This document shows positions 25,688-34,266 of a DNA stretch of 45,324 bases, in pieces (the stretch's first letter is position 1; the number at the start of each line of letters is the position of its first letter). Both the position numbers and the translations under genes were made by a program. Below the pieces are notes generated by a model that was given only the letters and a program-made list of their open reading frames with translations, was not told where the DNA came from and ran no database searches. This stretch comes from Burkholderiales bacterium (GTDB lineage: Bacteria > Pseudomonadota > Gammaproteobacteria > Burkholderiales > UBA11063), in assembly GCA_019748155.1 (NCBI GenBank), contig JAIEPY010000041.1, positions 1 to 45,324 on the forward strand, read 5' to 3'.

Positions 25688-26371
25688 ATGGAAAGATTTT
25701 TAATTAATGATGAGCAAGTTCAGCAGCGGGTAGTTAATTCACTGGAGAAGCTCTGGGATTTAACCGATGATTTGGTAGAATTTTATCCACGCTATAAAGA
25801 ATATACGGTAACCGTATTTGGCTCGGCACGGATTGCTGAAGAATCTCAGGTCTATAAAGATGTTTTTGACTTTGCTTCCAATTTAGCGCGCTTAGAGTGT
25901 AATGTTGTAACAGGTGGTGGACCGGGGGTAATGGAGGCCGCTAATCGTGGTGCTATAGCCGGGAAACTGGTACAATCACCAGTAAAGTCGGTGGGGATTA
26001 ATATTGAGTTACCTTTTGAGCAAAAAAATAATCTTTATCTAGATGAGTCGTTTCCGCATAAGACATTTTTTACGCGCTTACAGCATTTTACGGCGGTATC
26101 GGATTGTTTTGTGGCATTTTACGGTGGAATTGGTACGGTTTTAGAAATTTTAACAATTTTGCAGCTGATGCAGGTTAAGAAGATTGAAAATCGCAAGCTG
26201 ATTTTAGTTGGTAGTATGTGGACTGGTCTGATTCAATGGTTTGAGGCTGAGATGTTAAAAGATGATATGCAGCTTATTCATAGTGGTGATTTAATGATAC
26301 CAAAGATGGTAGAACATTATCAAGATGCTTTAGAGATTATTAAGCAGCATAAAGCACAACAAGACTTATAG
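25688..26371 (+). CDS. LOG family protein (TIGR00730-like Rossmann fold)
   Basis: 227 residues of the lysine-decarboxylase-like/LOG superfamily, many of which cleave nucleoside 5'-monophosphates to base and ribose 5-phosphate (cytokinin-activating activity in LOG, PpnN in E. coli). Motifs are VTVFGSARI at 41-49, TGGGPGVMEAANRGA at 75-89 and YGGIGTVLE at 145-153. The last is normally PGGxGTxxE; here the Pro is Tyr, while the Gly-Gly, Thr and Glu remain. GGGA precedes ATG 25688. It is inserted between rplT and pheS, which are neighbours in many proteobacteria. The true substrate is uncertain. Confidence 0.85.
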   Translation: MERFLINDEQVQQRVVNSLEKLWDLTDDLVEFYPRYKEYTVTVFGSARIAEESQVYKDVFDFASNLARLECNVVTGGGPGVMEAANRGAIAGKLVQSPVKSVGINIELPFEQKNNLYLDESFPHKTFFTRLQHFTAVSDCFVAFYGGIGTVLEILTILQLMQVKKIENRKLILVGSMWTGLIQWFEAEMLKDDMQLIHSGDLMIPKMVEHYQDALEIIKQHKAQQDL

Positions 26372-26394
26372 AATAACATAATTATGGAATTAAT

Positions 26395-27387
26395 ATGGAA
26401 CAATTAAACTCGGTTTTAGCCGCTGGATTGGGCGAGCTTCAACAAACTGTTTCTTTACACGAGCTAGAACAGTTAAAGTCACGCTACATTGGTAAACAAG
26501 GGCAAATCACGTTATTTATGCAAAAGCTAAAAGAAATTGCACCAGAAGAGCGTAAAGCATACGGAGCACAAGTTAATCAAATTAAGACCCAGTTTGAAGC
26601 TCTGTTAACTGCACGCCGCGATGAATTAAGTGCTGCTGAATTAGCGGCTAAGCTTGCCAGCGAAAGCATTGATGTTTCATTGCCTGGTCGAGGAATTGCT
26701 CGTGGTAGTCTGCATCCAATAACGCTTGGTTTTAATCGGCTGATTGCAATTTTTGCTCAGCTTGGATTTGCTGTTGCCGATGGTCCGGAAATTGAAACTG
26801 ATTACTATAATTTTAAAGCGCTAAATATTCCAGATAATCATCCCGCGCGCGCGATGCAGGATACGTTTTATACTGAATCTGCTAATGTATTAAGAACCCA
26901 CACATCACCTCTTCAGGTTCGTTATGCTGAAAATCGCAACCCACCAATTAAAGTTATTGCCCCTGGGCGAGTTTATCGTGTCGATATGGATGCCACGCAC
27001 AGTCCAATGTTTCATCAAATGGAGCTATTGTGGATAGATAAGGGAATTAGTTTTGCCAATTTTAAAGCGGTGATTAGTGAATTTATGCGTAAGTTTTTTG
27101 AAGATGATAGTTTAAAAGTCCGTTTTAGAGCCTCATTTTTCCCATTTACGGAACCCTCAGCTGAGGTAGATATTTATTTTGCTAAAACTGGCAAGTGGTT
27201 AGAAGTTGGTGGCTGCGGAATGGTGCATCCTCGAGTGTTAAACTATATGAATATATCGGCAGAAGAATATAGTGGCTTTGCATTTGGTTTTGGCGTTGAT
27301 CGTTTGACAATGCTTAAGTATGGCATTACAGACTTGCGTTTGATGTTTGATAACGATTTAGACTTTTTAACGCAATTTAAGGGTTAG
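26395..27387 (+). CDS. pheS: Phenylalanine-tRNA ligase alpha subunit
   Basis: 330 residues, standard length. The N-terminal ~85 residues form the tRNA-binding coiled coil. Class II motif 2 is seen in HSPMFHQMELLWID and FRASFFPFTEPSAEVD, and motif 3 in GFGVDRLTMLKYGI near 298-311. With PheT it forms the alpha2-beta2 enzyme that charges tRNA-Phe. The start at ATG 26395 matches the family N-terminus. pheT follows after 6 nt. Confidence 0.98.
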   Translation: MEQLNSVLAAGLGELQQTVSLHELEQLKSRYIGKQGQITLFMQKLKEIAPEERKAYGAQVNQIKTQFEALLTARRDELSAAELAAKLASESIDVSLPGRGIARGSLHPITLGFNRLIAIFAQLGFAVADGPEIETDYYNFKALNIPDNHPARAMQDTFYTESANVLRTHTSPLQVRYAENRNPPIKVIAPGRVYRVDMDATHSPMFHQMELLWIDKGISFANFKAVISEFMRKFFEDDSLKVRFRASFFPFTEPSAEVDIYFAKTGKWLEVGGCGMVHPRVLNYMNISAEEYSGFAFGFGVDRLTMLKYGITDLRLMFDNDLDFLTQFKG

Positions 27388-27393
27388 TTTACG

Positions 27394-29772
27394 ATGAAAA
27401 TATCATGGAATCATTTGCAAAGTTTTTTTTCGGATAAATTAGACAAAGAATTCGTCCTTGAGCGATTGACAATGGCTGGGCTCGAAGTTGAAGATGAAAC
27501 GCCTGTAGCGCCAGTTTTTAGCGGAATCGTAATTGGCGAGGTTGTGGAGTGTATTAAACATCCAGATGCCGATAAACTTTCGCTATGTAAGGTAAATGTT
27601 GCTGAGGCAGAGCCATTACAGATAATTTGTGGTGCTGCCAATGTCGCAGTTGGGGTTAAAGTGCCATGTGCTAAAGTTGGAGCAATTTTGCCCGGCGATT
27701 TCAAAATTACTGAACGTAAAATGCGTGGAATAATTTCTTATGGTATGTTATGTAGCGGTGATGAAATTGGCTGTCCTAGTGATGTAGATGGATTGTTGTT
27801 ATTAGGTGCTGATGCTCCAGTTGGTAACGATGTTCGCCAGTACCTCGACTTAAATGATAGTAGTGTTGAATTTAAAATTACACCCAATCGTGGAGATTGC
27901 TTATCTTATCGTGGTTTAGCACGTGAGGTAGCTGCGCTGACAGGCAATGCGCTTAAGCCTGCCGTTAATATAGTAAATAACCTAAATAAGTTGAGCGACA
28001 GCTTGAAGTTAGAAGTGCTAGCAGTAAATGAATGTCCTCATTATGTTGGTTTAGTAATTAATGGTATCGATAATAAAATTGCTTCACCAAGTTGGTTAAT
28101 TCGAATACTTGAGCGAAGTGGTGTGAGATCTGTTTCCCCGCTAGTTGATATTGCCAATTATGTAATGTTGCTATTGGGGCAGCCATTACATACTTTTGAT
28201 CTAGCTAAAGTAGCTTCAGGTGTTAAAGTGCGAATGACTGAGTCAGGTGAAGAGCTTAAACTAATTGATGCTAGCACAGCTAAATTACAAACTAACACAT
28301 TAATAATTGCGGACAGTGAGAATCAGCCAGTTGCAATTGCTGGTGTCATGGGAAGTTTAGATTCTGGTGTTTCTGCTGCTACTACTGCGCTATTATTAGA
28401 GAGTGCCTTTTTTGCTCCAGATGTTATTCAGGGCAAAGCTAAGCTTTATGGTGTAAGCTCTGATGCCGCATTTAGGTTTGAGCGTGGGGTTGACCCCGAG
28501 ATTCAGCATGATGCAATTAATCTTGCCGCGCAATTAGTCGTAGATATTTGTGGTGGTGCAATCGGTGAATATATTCACTTCTCAAGTAACTCTGCTGAGG
28601 CTGAAATACAAAAAATAAGCTTAAGTTTCAAAGAGATTGATACATTTATTGGACAATCTATTCCTGTTGTAACTATTATACAAATTTTAACCAATTTAGG
28701 TTGCACCTGCGATGTTAATGCTGATTTACTGGTGGTTACTCCTCCGAGCTATCGCTTTGACTTGCGTATTAAGCAGGATATCATCGAAGAGATCATTCGC
28801 GTTTATGGTTATGATCGTATTGAAGCTAAAATGCCAATCTTGGAACATTCGTTAGAGGCTTTAGATCCTAAGTTACAGAAAGTTGCAAATTTAAAGCAAA
28901 CTATGGTTGCTTATGGCTTTAGTGAAATTATTAGCTATGCATTTATCGAAGAGAAATATGCCAATTTATTTTTAACACCAGCCGTAGAAGTTGTTCGTCT
29001 GCAAAATCCAATCGCAGGTTTGAACGTTATGCGCAGCAATTTGATTCCTGGCTTGATAAAAAGCTTGCAATATAATGTTAATCGAGCTCAAGATTCAGTG
29101 CGCTTGTTTGAATTAGCACGAGTATTTCATGGTGAAACTATTGATGCTCAACCATTACATCTGGCTGGATTAATATATGGCAAATACTTATCTTCGAATT
29201 GGGCTTTAGCTTCCCGTGAGGTTGATTTTTATGATTTAAGTCTCGTCCTGCAAGAGTTATTAGCTACTTTTGGTAAGGTAGAACTTAGAGCTATTGACTC
29301 CAGTGGTGGTGCAGCATACATGCATCCAGGCAGAACTGCGAGTGTTCTATTGAATAATAATCAAATTGGTTATATTTGCCAACTTCATCCAGCATTAACT
29401 GGCGAGCTTGGTTTAGAATCACTTCCTTATGTTTTTGAAGTAAATATTGAAAGCATTTCGCTTAGCGAAGACATTTCATTAAATACAGTTAGTAAGTTTC
29501 AAAAAGTAAGCCGTGATTTGGCATTTGTTTTGGATAAGAAAATTGAAGTTGGTGCAATTTTACAAGGAGTTGCACAACTAAAAATTGAATGGTTAATTAA
29601 TTTCAATGTGTTTGATGTCTTCAGTGGTGGCTCATTAGCAGCAAATGAAAAAAGTGTTGCATTTAATTTTGTGTTTCAAGCTGAGAAAACTCTTAGCGAC
29701 GAAGATGTAAGTCATGGACTAGAGTTAGTTAAACAGCTGGTTGTTAATGAATTTAATGGTAGTTTAAGGTAA
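27394..29772 (+). CDS. pheT: Phenylalanine-tRNA ligase beta subunit
   Basis: 792 residues, matching the E. coli length of 795. Domains in order: B1 core, EMAP/OB tRNA-binding fold (about 39-148), B3/B4 editing domain, B5, the inactive catalytic-like core and the C-terminal ferredoxin-like anticodon-binding domain (about 695-791, beginning FQKVSRDLAFVLD). KITPNRGDCLSYRGLAREVAALTG and RFERGVDPEI are typical segments. It lies between pheS and ihfA in the usual order. Confidence 0.98.
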   Translation: MKISWNHLQSFFSDKLDKEFVLERLTMAGLEVEDETPVAPVFSGIVIGEVVECIKHPDADKLSLCKVNVAEAEPLQIICGAANVAVGVKVPCAKVGAILPGDFKITERKMRGIISYGMLCSGDEIGCPSDVDGLLLLGADAPVGNDVRQYLDLNDSSVEFKITPNRGDCLSYRGLAREVAALTGNALKPAVNIVNNLNKLSDSLKLEVLAVNECPHYVGLVINGIDNKIASPSWLIRILERSGVRSVSPLVDIANYVMLLLGQPLHTFDLAKVASGVKVRMTESGEELKLIDASTAKLQTNTLIIADSENQPVAIAGVMGSLDSGVSAATTALLLESAFFAPDVIQGKAKLYGVSSDAAFRFERGVDPEIQHDAINLAAQLVVDICGGAIGEYIHFSSNSAEAEIQKISLSFKEIDTFIGQSIPVVTIIQILTNLGCTCDVNADLLVVTPPSYRFDLRIKQDIIEEIIRVYGYDRIEAKMPILEHSLEALDPKLQKVANLKQTMVAYGFSEIISYAFIEEKYANLFLTPAVEVVRLQNPIAGLNVMRSNLIPGLIKSLQYNVNRAQDSVRLFELARVFHGETIDAQPLHLAGLIYGKYLSSNWALASREVDFYDLSLVLQELLATFGKVELRAIDSSGGAAYMHPGRTASVLLNNNQIGYICQLHPALTGELGLESLPYVFEVNIESISLSEDISLNTVSKFQKVSRDLAFVLDKKIEVGAILQGVAQLKIEWLINFNVFDVFSGGSLAANEKSVAFNFVFQAEKTLSDEDVSHGLELVKQLVVNEFNGSLR

Positions 29773-29798
29773 TATTAATTTTTTTGAGGTGTTATGTT

Positions 29799-30095
29799 AT
29801 GTCAACTGTAACTAAAAATGATTTGATTCAGGTTGTTATGGATAATTCAGTATTAACTAGAGCTGATGCTTATCGTTTAGTAGAAGATTTTTTTGATGTG
29901 ATGACCAAGAGTCTGGAAGATGGGGATGAGGTTAAAGTTTCAGGGTTTGGTAACTTTGTTTTACGTGATAAGAGTGCTCGAGTAGGGCGTAATCCAAAAA
30001 CCAAAGAAGAGTTTCCGATTAATGCGCGTCGAGTAGTGTCATTTCATACGAGTAATCTACTTAAAGAGCAGATTAAAGACTATAAACCTGAGTAG
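29799..30095 (+). CDS. ihfA: Integration host factor alpha subunit
   Basis: 98 residues of the HU/IHF family. The DNA-intercalating arm reads GRNPKTKEEFPI, with the Pro expected at the arm tip, and VKVSGFGNFVLRDKSAR precedes it. Position after pheT favours ihfA over hupB or ihfB. The start is ATG 29799 (MSTVTKNDLIQ), with TTGAGGTG upstream; a longer frame from 29784 adds five unconserved residues. IHF bends DNA at specific sites in transcription and recombination. Confidence 0.95.
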   Translation: MSTVTKNDLIQVVMDNSVLTRADAYRLVEDFFDVMTKSLEDGDEVKVSGFGNFVLRDKSARVGRNPKTKEEFPINARRVVSFHTSNLLKEQIKDYKPE

Positions 30096-30168
30096 GTTAA
30101 TGGGTTATAAAACCTAGTGGTTTAGTAGGATAATAACCGTAAAATTAATGTGGAGATGTTGCTTAGTA

Positions 30169-30177
30169 TGCTAAAAT
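30169..30177 (+). promoter_or_regulatory. Extended -10 promoter candidate for the cyd operon
   Basis: TGC followed by TAAAAT (30172-30177), 34 nt before the cydP start. The -35 position (TGTGGA) is weak. No obvious FNR site is recognised beside it. Confidence 0.45.
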
Positions 30178-30210
30178 AATGGTTAAGGAAAATCACAGGA
30201 GGATCGTCCG

Positions 30211-30348
30211 ATGATGAAAGGTTATTGGAAAGAAATTTTGTGTTTATTAATCATTAAAGCAGTTTTATTTACCGGGATTTGGTATAAGTTCTTTAAAGAT
30301 CTACTGGTTTTAGATGATAAAGCTGCCGCTGAGCACATTTTTCGTTAA
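30211..30348 (+). CDS. cydP: Cytochrome bd oxidase small subunit CydP
   Basis: A 45-residue protein (MMKGYWKEIL...EHIFR) with one membrane helix at about 8-25. A perfect AGGAGG (30197-30202) lies 8 nt before the paired ATG codons 30211/30214. The gene is 16 nt ahead of cydA. A short single-helix protein with a basic start and an Ile-Lys-Ala-Val-Leu segment before cydA fits the CydP family of beta/gammaproteobacterial bd oxidases. It probably stabilises or modulates the oxidase; the sequence match is from memory. Confidence 0.75.
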   Translation: MMKGYWKEILCLLIIKAVLFTGIWYKFFKDLLVLDDKAAAEHIFR

Positions 30349-30364
30349 TTTTTGAGGTGAAACT

Positions 30365-31921
30365 ATGGAAACACTGGTTGACTTATCGCGGCTTCAGTTT
30401 GCGATAACGGCAATGTACCATTTTATTTTTGTGCCTCTGACTCTTGGGATGACGTGGCTCTTGGTAATTATGGAAACAATTTACGTGATTACTGGAAAAC
30501 CAATCTATAAAGATATGACCAAATTTTGGGGTAAACTCTTTGGTATAAATTTTGCGATTGGAGTTACTACAGGTTTAACAATGGAATTCCAGTTTGGTAC
30601 AAACTGGGCATATTACTCTCATTACGTAGGTGATATTTTTGGCGTTCCTTTGGCAATTGAAGGTCTGATGGCTTTCTTTTTGGAATCAACCTTTATTGGT
30701 ATGTTCTTCTTTGCTTGGGATCGTGTATCTAAAAAACAACATTTATTATTTACAGTATTGGTGGCAATTGGTTCTAATCTATCTGCTTTGTGGATATTGG
30801 TTGCTAATGGCTGGATGCAAGATTCAGCTGGTACGGTATTTAATCCAATTACGATGCGCATGGAACTATCTAGTTTCTTCGCGGTATTGTTCAGTCCGGT
30901 TGCGCAGGCTAAATTTTTCCATACGACTTGTGCTGGTTACGTAACAGCATCCGTATTCGTATTGGGGATTTCTTCATTCTATTTACTGCGTAAGCAAGAT
31001 TTACCTTTTGCTCGTCGCTCATTCAAGATTTCTGCATTATTTGGCTTATTCTCTTCAATCGCAGTAATTATCATGGGTGATCAATCAGGTTTATATGTTT
31101 ATCATGCGCAGCCATCAAAATTAGTTGCAATTGAAGGGATTTGGAATACTGAACAAGCTCCAGTTTCATGGTCAGTTATCGCATGGCCAGATCGTGAGAA
31201 GCATGAGAATCTTTTTGATGTTCGTGTACCATATGTGGGTAGTTTAATTCTGAATCACAATTTTACAGATCCGGTAAAAGGTGCGAATGAGATTATTGCT
31301 GAGAATAAAGACAAGATTGTTAAAGGTCAGCAAGTTTTGTTACAACTTGAACAGTTCCGCAAAAATCCGCAAGATACGTCTTTAGTTGCTGAAATTAAAG
31401 CTAATTCAGAATATCTGGGGTATGGTTTATTACTTAAAAAGTATACTGAGAACGTAGCTAACGCAACGCCACAAATGATAGATCAAGCTGCTGAAGATAC
31501 TGTGCCAAACTCATGGCCACTGTATTATAGCTTCCGCTTAATGGCTGCAATTGGTGCTTCATTCTTCCTTTTATTTGCTCTTGCTTCATGGTATTCTTTT
31601 GGTAATCGTGATGCCTATGAGCGTAAAAACTGGCTATTAAAGTGGGCTTTGTGGTGGATTCCAACTCCTTGGATCGCTTGCTGGGCTGGGTGGTTTGTTG
31701 CAGAATATGGTCGCCAGCCATGGACTATTTTTGGAATTTTACCAACATATTTATCAACATCAAGTTTATCTAGCGGAGAATTAATTTTCTCTTTGACAGG
31801 GTTTTTCCTGATTTATACATTACTATTAATCGTTGAACTTTGGCTGATGTTTAAGTATGCTCGCTTAGGTCCATCAAGTTTGGGCACTGGTAAATATCAC
31901 TTTGAAACACGGGGTAAATAA
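30365..31921 (+). CDS. cydA: Cytochrome bd ubiquinol oxidase subunit I
   Basis: 518 residues. His19 in AITAMYHF is the expected haem b595 ligand, and the GDQSGLYVYHAQPSKLVAIEG segment leads into the Q loop that oxidises ubiquinol. Length (E. coli 522) and the extended loop to about residue 350 indicate a long-Q-loop (L-type) enzyme. About nine membrane helices. It forms the high-affinity oxygen-reducing oxidase with CydB, CydX and probably CydP. GAGGTG precedes ATG 30365, and cydB starts 1 nt after the stop. Confidence 0.98.
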   Translation: METLVDLSRLQFAITAMYHFIFVPLTLGMTWLLVIMETIYVITGKPIYKDMTKFWGKLFGINFAIGVTTGLTMEFQFGTNWAYYSHYVGDIFGVPLAIEGLMAFFLESTFIGMFFFAWDRVSKKQHLLFTVLVAIGSNLSALWILVANGWMQDSAGTVFNPITMRMELSSFFAVLFSPVAQAKFFHTTCAGYVTASVFVLGISSFYLLRKQDLPFARRSFKISALFGLFSSIAVIIMGDQSGLYVYHAQPSKLVAIEGIWNTEQAPVSWSVIAWPDREKHENLFDVRVPYVGSLILNHNFTDPVKGANEIIAENKDKIVKGQQVLLQLEQFRKNPQDTSLVAEIKANSEYLGYGLLLKKYTENVANATPQMIDQAAEDTVPNSWPLYYSFRLMAAIGASFFLLFALASWYSFGNRDAYERKNWLLKWALWWIPTPWIACWAGWFVAEYGRQPWTIFGILPTYLSTSSLSSGELIFSLTGFFLIYTLLLIVELWLMFKYARLGPSSLGTGKYHFETRGK

Positions 31922-31922
31922 C

Positions 31923-33068
31923 ATGGAATATGCAATTTTACGCGTAATTTGGTGGGTGCTGGTAGGTGTCCTGCTAATTGGACTTATGGTTATGGACGGT
32001 CATGATATGGGGGTGGGTACACTATCGCCATTTGTCGGGAAAACTGACTCAGAGCGTCGTGCTGCGATTAATTCCGTAGCGCCACACTGGGATGGTAACC
32101 AAGTTTGGTTTATCACTGCAGGTGGTGCCGTTTTTGCTGCATGGCCTTTAGTATATGCCGCATCATTCTCAATGTTGTATATTGCAATTTTAGCTGTGCT
32201 TTGGACACTATTCTTACGTGCTCCGGCATTTGACTATCGTTCTAAAATCGCAAATCCAACTTGGCGCTCTACTTGGGACTGGGTGCTATTTGTAGGATCC
32301 GCTGTTCCTCCATTGTTGTTTGGTGTAGCTTTTGGTAATGTTTTGTTGGGTATTCCGTTCCATTACGATGACAGCATGCGTTTAGTGAGTGATGCATCTA
32401 ATCCAATCATGGGTTTCTTAGCATTATTATCTCCTTTTGCAATTCTGTGTGGTTTAGTAGCATTTTCAATGACTGCTGCTCACGGTGGAGTTTACTTAAC
32501 TCTTAGAACTGAAGGTGCAATGCAAGCACGTGCTCGCAAAGCTGCAACAGTCTTCTCTTTGATTGCAATCGTTTGTTTCGCTGTTGGTGGTTTCTGGGTT
32601 GGACACATAAATGGCTATGTTGCTAGCAATTTAAGCCCGATAGCTCAATCTGATCCATTAGCTAAAAGTGTGCAAATTGTCCAAGGTGCATGGTTAAATA
32701 ACTATCATGAATATGTATGGTTTGCGATTGCTCCGATTCTTGGTTTTGCAGGGTTGATTCTGTCAATTGTGTTTAATAGCAAGGGTAAATCAGGTGTGGC
32801 ATTTATATTTAGTGGTGCTGGCATGGCGGGGATTATTTTGACCGCAGGTATGTCAATGTTTCCGTTTATCTTGCCTTCAAGCACAGATCCAAGAAGCAGT
32901 TTGACGGCATGGGATGCAACCTCTTCGGAACATACCTTACTGTTAATGTTGGTGGCAGCAATTATTTTCACTCCAATTGTATTAACTTATACTTCATGGG
33001 TTTACAAAATCATGCGCGGTAAATTAACTACAGCTCGAATTGAAGAAAACTCTAATTCAATGTATTAA
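31923..33068 (+). CDS. cydB: Cytochrome bd ubiquinol oxidase subunit II
   Basis: 381 residues from ATG 31923 (MEYAILRVIWWVLVG), with MDGHDMGVGTLSPFVG, the sequence of the E. coli type helix 1-2 loop, and HWDGNQVWFITAGGAVFAAWP. About eight to nine membrane helices. The longer frame from 31902 runs into cydA and is not used. CydB pairs with CydA to hold the haems and provide proton pathways. cydX follows after 14 nt. Confidence 0.98.
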   Translation: MEYAILRVIWWVLVGVLLIGLMVMDGHDMGVGTLSPFVGKTDSERRAAINSVAPHWDGNQVWFITAGGAVFAAWPLVYAASFSMLYIAILAVLWTLFLRAPAFDYRSKIANPTWRSTWDWVLFVGSAVPPLLFGVAFGNVLLGIPFHYDDSMRLVSDASNPIMGFLALLSPFAILCGLVAFSMTAAHGGVYLTLRTEGAMQARARKAATVFSLIAIVCFAVGGFWVGHINGYVASNLSPIAQSDPLAKSVQIVQGAWLNNYHEYVWFAIAPILGFAGLILSIVFNSKGKSGVAFIFSGAGMAGIILTAGMSMFPFILPSSTDPRSSLTAWDATSSEHTLLLMLVAAIIFTPIVLTYTSWVYKIMRGKLTTARIEENSNSMY

Positions 33069-33082
33069 AAAGGACTTGTAAA

Positions 33083-33187
33083 ATGATATTCTTAACTTGG
33101 TCAATTGGTGCATATATCATCGTTCGTATCATTAGTGATAGCTTGGTGAAACAAGAGCGAGATGCCGACTCTAAACTAGATAAATAG
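33083..33187 (+). CDS. cydX: CydX-like small subunit of cytochrome bd
   Basis: 34 residues (MIFLTWSIGAYIIV...KLDK) with a membrane helix at about 2-18 and a charged C-terminus. The start of the helix (F-x-x-W-x-I/L-G) matches the CydX pattern, and position directly after cydB with AAGGA at 33070-33074 is as expected. CydX is needed for stable haem b595/d assembly. The family call rests on position and helix pattern, since the sequence is too short to be certain. A terminator follows at 33209. Confidence 0.8.
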   Translation: MIFLTWSIGAYIIVRIISDSLVKQERDADSKLDK

Positions 33188-33208
33188 TCAGTAAATTCTT
33201 TTAAAAAT

Positions 33209-33238
33209 CCTCTTAACGAAAGTTAAGGGGTTTTTTTT
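33209..33238 (+). terminator. Intrinsic terminator of the cyd operon
   Basis: CCTCTTAAC (33209-33217) pairs with GTTAAGGGG (33222-33230), a 9-bp stem with one G-U pair and a GAAA tetraloop, then eight T. It begins 21 nt after the cydX stop. Confidence 0.95.
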
Positions 33239-33280
33239 AATCGGCGTAGATATTATTACTATTCTGCGCTTTTTCTTATA

Positions 33281-33289
33281 TGATATAAT
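33281..33289 (+). promoter_or_regulatory. Extended -10 promoter for cyoABCD
   Basis: TGA followed by TATAAT (33284-33289). The -35 region is weak, as expected. The start would be near 33296, leaving a 66-nt leader before cyoA at 33362. Confidence 0.65.
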
Positions 33290-33293
33290 CACG

Positions 33294-33310
33294 CCTAGAC
33301 TAGATCTAGG
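33294..33310. repeat. 6-bp inverted repeat at the cyo transcription start
   Basis: CCTAGA (33294-33299) and TCTAGG (33305-33310) pair around CTAGA, right at the expected start of transcription. It may be an operator for oxygen-dependent control or a 5' stabilising hairpin. No known regulator consensus matches. Confidence 0.4.
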
Positions 33311-33361
33311 GTTTAGATTCTTAATTAACATACTAATAATTCACAAAGGATCATTTGAACG

Positions 33362-34243
33362 ATGAATAAAATTAAAAATTTTATTATCGCGATTGCTGCT
33401 TTTGCTGGGTCATCACTTTTGACTGGTTGTAAAGACTTGGTGGTGATTCATTCAAAAGGTATGATAGGTAAAGATGAGAGAGATCTTATTTTTACTGCAG
33501 TTGCTCTGATGTTGCTTGTAGTAGTTCCGGTGATTATTTTAACTTTGGTATTTGCGTATAAATATCGCGCATCAAACTCCAATGCTAAATATGATCCGGG
33601 GTTTACTCATAGCACAAAAATTGAAGTTGTAGTCTGGGGTGTGCCAATTATTATTATTGGTATTCTGGCTGTTATAGTATGGAAAAGTACCCACGCGTTG
33701 GATCCATATAAGCCAATTGAGATTGAAGGTGTTAAGCCTTTAAATGTTCAGGTTGTTGCTTTAGATTGGAAGTGGTTGTTTATTTACCCAGAGCAGCATG
33801 TAGCTACCATAAATTATCTGCAGCTTCCAGTTGGTGTTCCAGTTGATTTCTCAGTAACAGCAGATGCTCCGATGAATTCGTTTATAATTCCTCAGCTAGG
33901 TGGGCAGATTTATGCCATGGCTGGTATGAAAACTCATCTAAATCTAATTGCTGATGAGGCAGGTATTTATGATGGTCGAGCTTATGTGATAAATGGTAAT
34001 GGTTTTAATGGTATGCATTTTAAAGCTCATGTGACTTCACAGGAAGCTTTTGATAGTTGGGTTCAGGAAGTTAAAAACTCACCAAATAGCTTGACTACTG
34101 ATGTATATAAACAATTATTAAAACCTACCGAATACGTACAACCTCAATTTTATGCTTCAGTGACAGATAATCTTTTTGAAGATATCGTGATGAAGTATAT
34201 GATGCCTGGTATGGATGATATGCAGGGTATGGATGCTAAATAA
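33362..34243 (+). CDS. cyoA: Cytochrome bo3 ubiquinol oxidase subunit II
   Basis: 293 residues with a lipoprotein signal (lipobox LLTGC, Cys23). Two membrane helices lie at about 43-67 and 86-108, and a periplasmic cupredoxin-like domain follows. The copper-A ligands are absent, as normal for quinol oxidases, and [10 protein letters not shown] is conserved. The C-terminal end is rich in Met, Asp and Gly ([14 protein letters not shown]), resembling a metal-loose tail; CyoA proteins often vary here. cyoB follows 23 nt later. Confidence 0.97.
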   Translation: MNKIKNFIIAIAAFAGSSLLTGCKDLVVIHSKGMIGKDERDLIFTAVALMLLVVVPVIILTLVFAYKYRASNSNAKYDPGFTHSTKIEVVVWGVPIIIIGILAVIVWKSTHALDPYKPIEIEGVKPLNVQVVALDWKWLFIYPEQHVATINYLQLPVGVPVDFSVTADAPMNSFIIPQLGGQIYAMAGMKTHLNLIADEAGIYDGRAYVINGNGFNGMHFKAHVTSQEAFDSWVQEVKNSPNSLTTDVYKQLLKPTEYVQPQFYASVTDNLFEDIVMKYMMPGMDDMQGMDAK

Positions 34244-34266
34244 CACAGTTTTCAAGGAAATCACGA

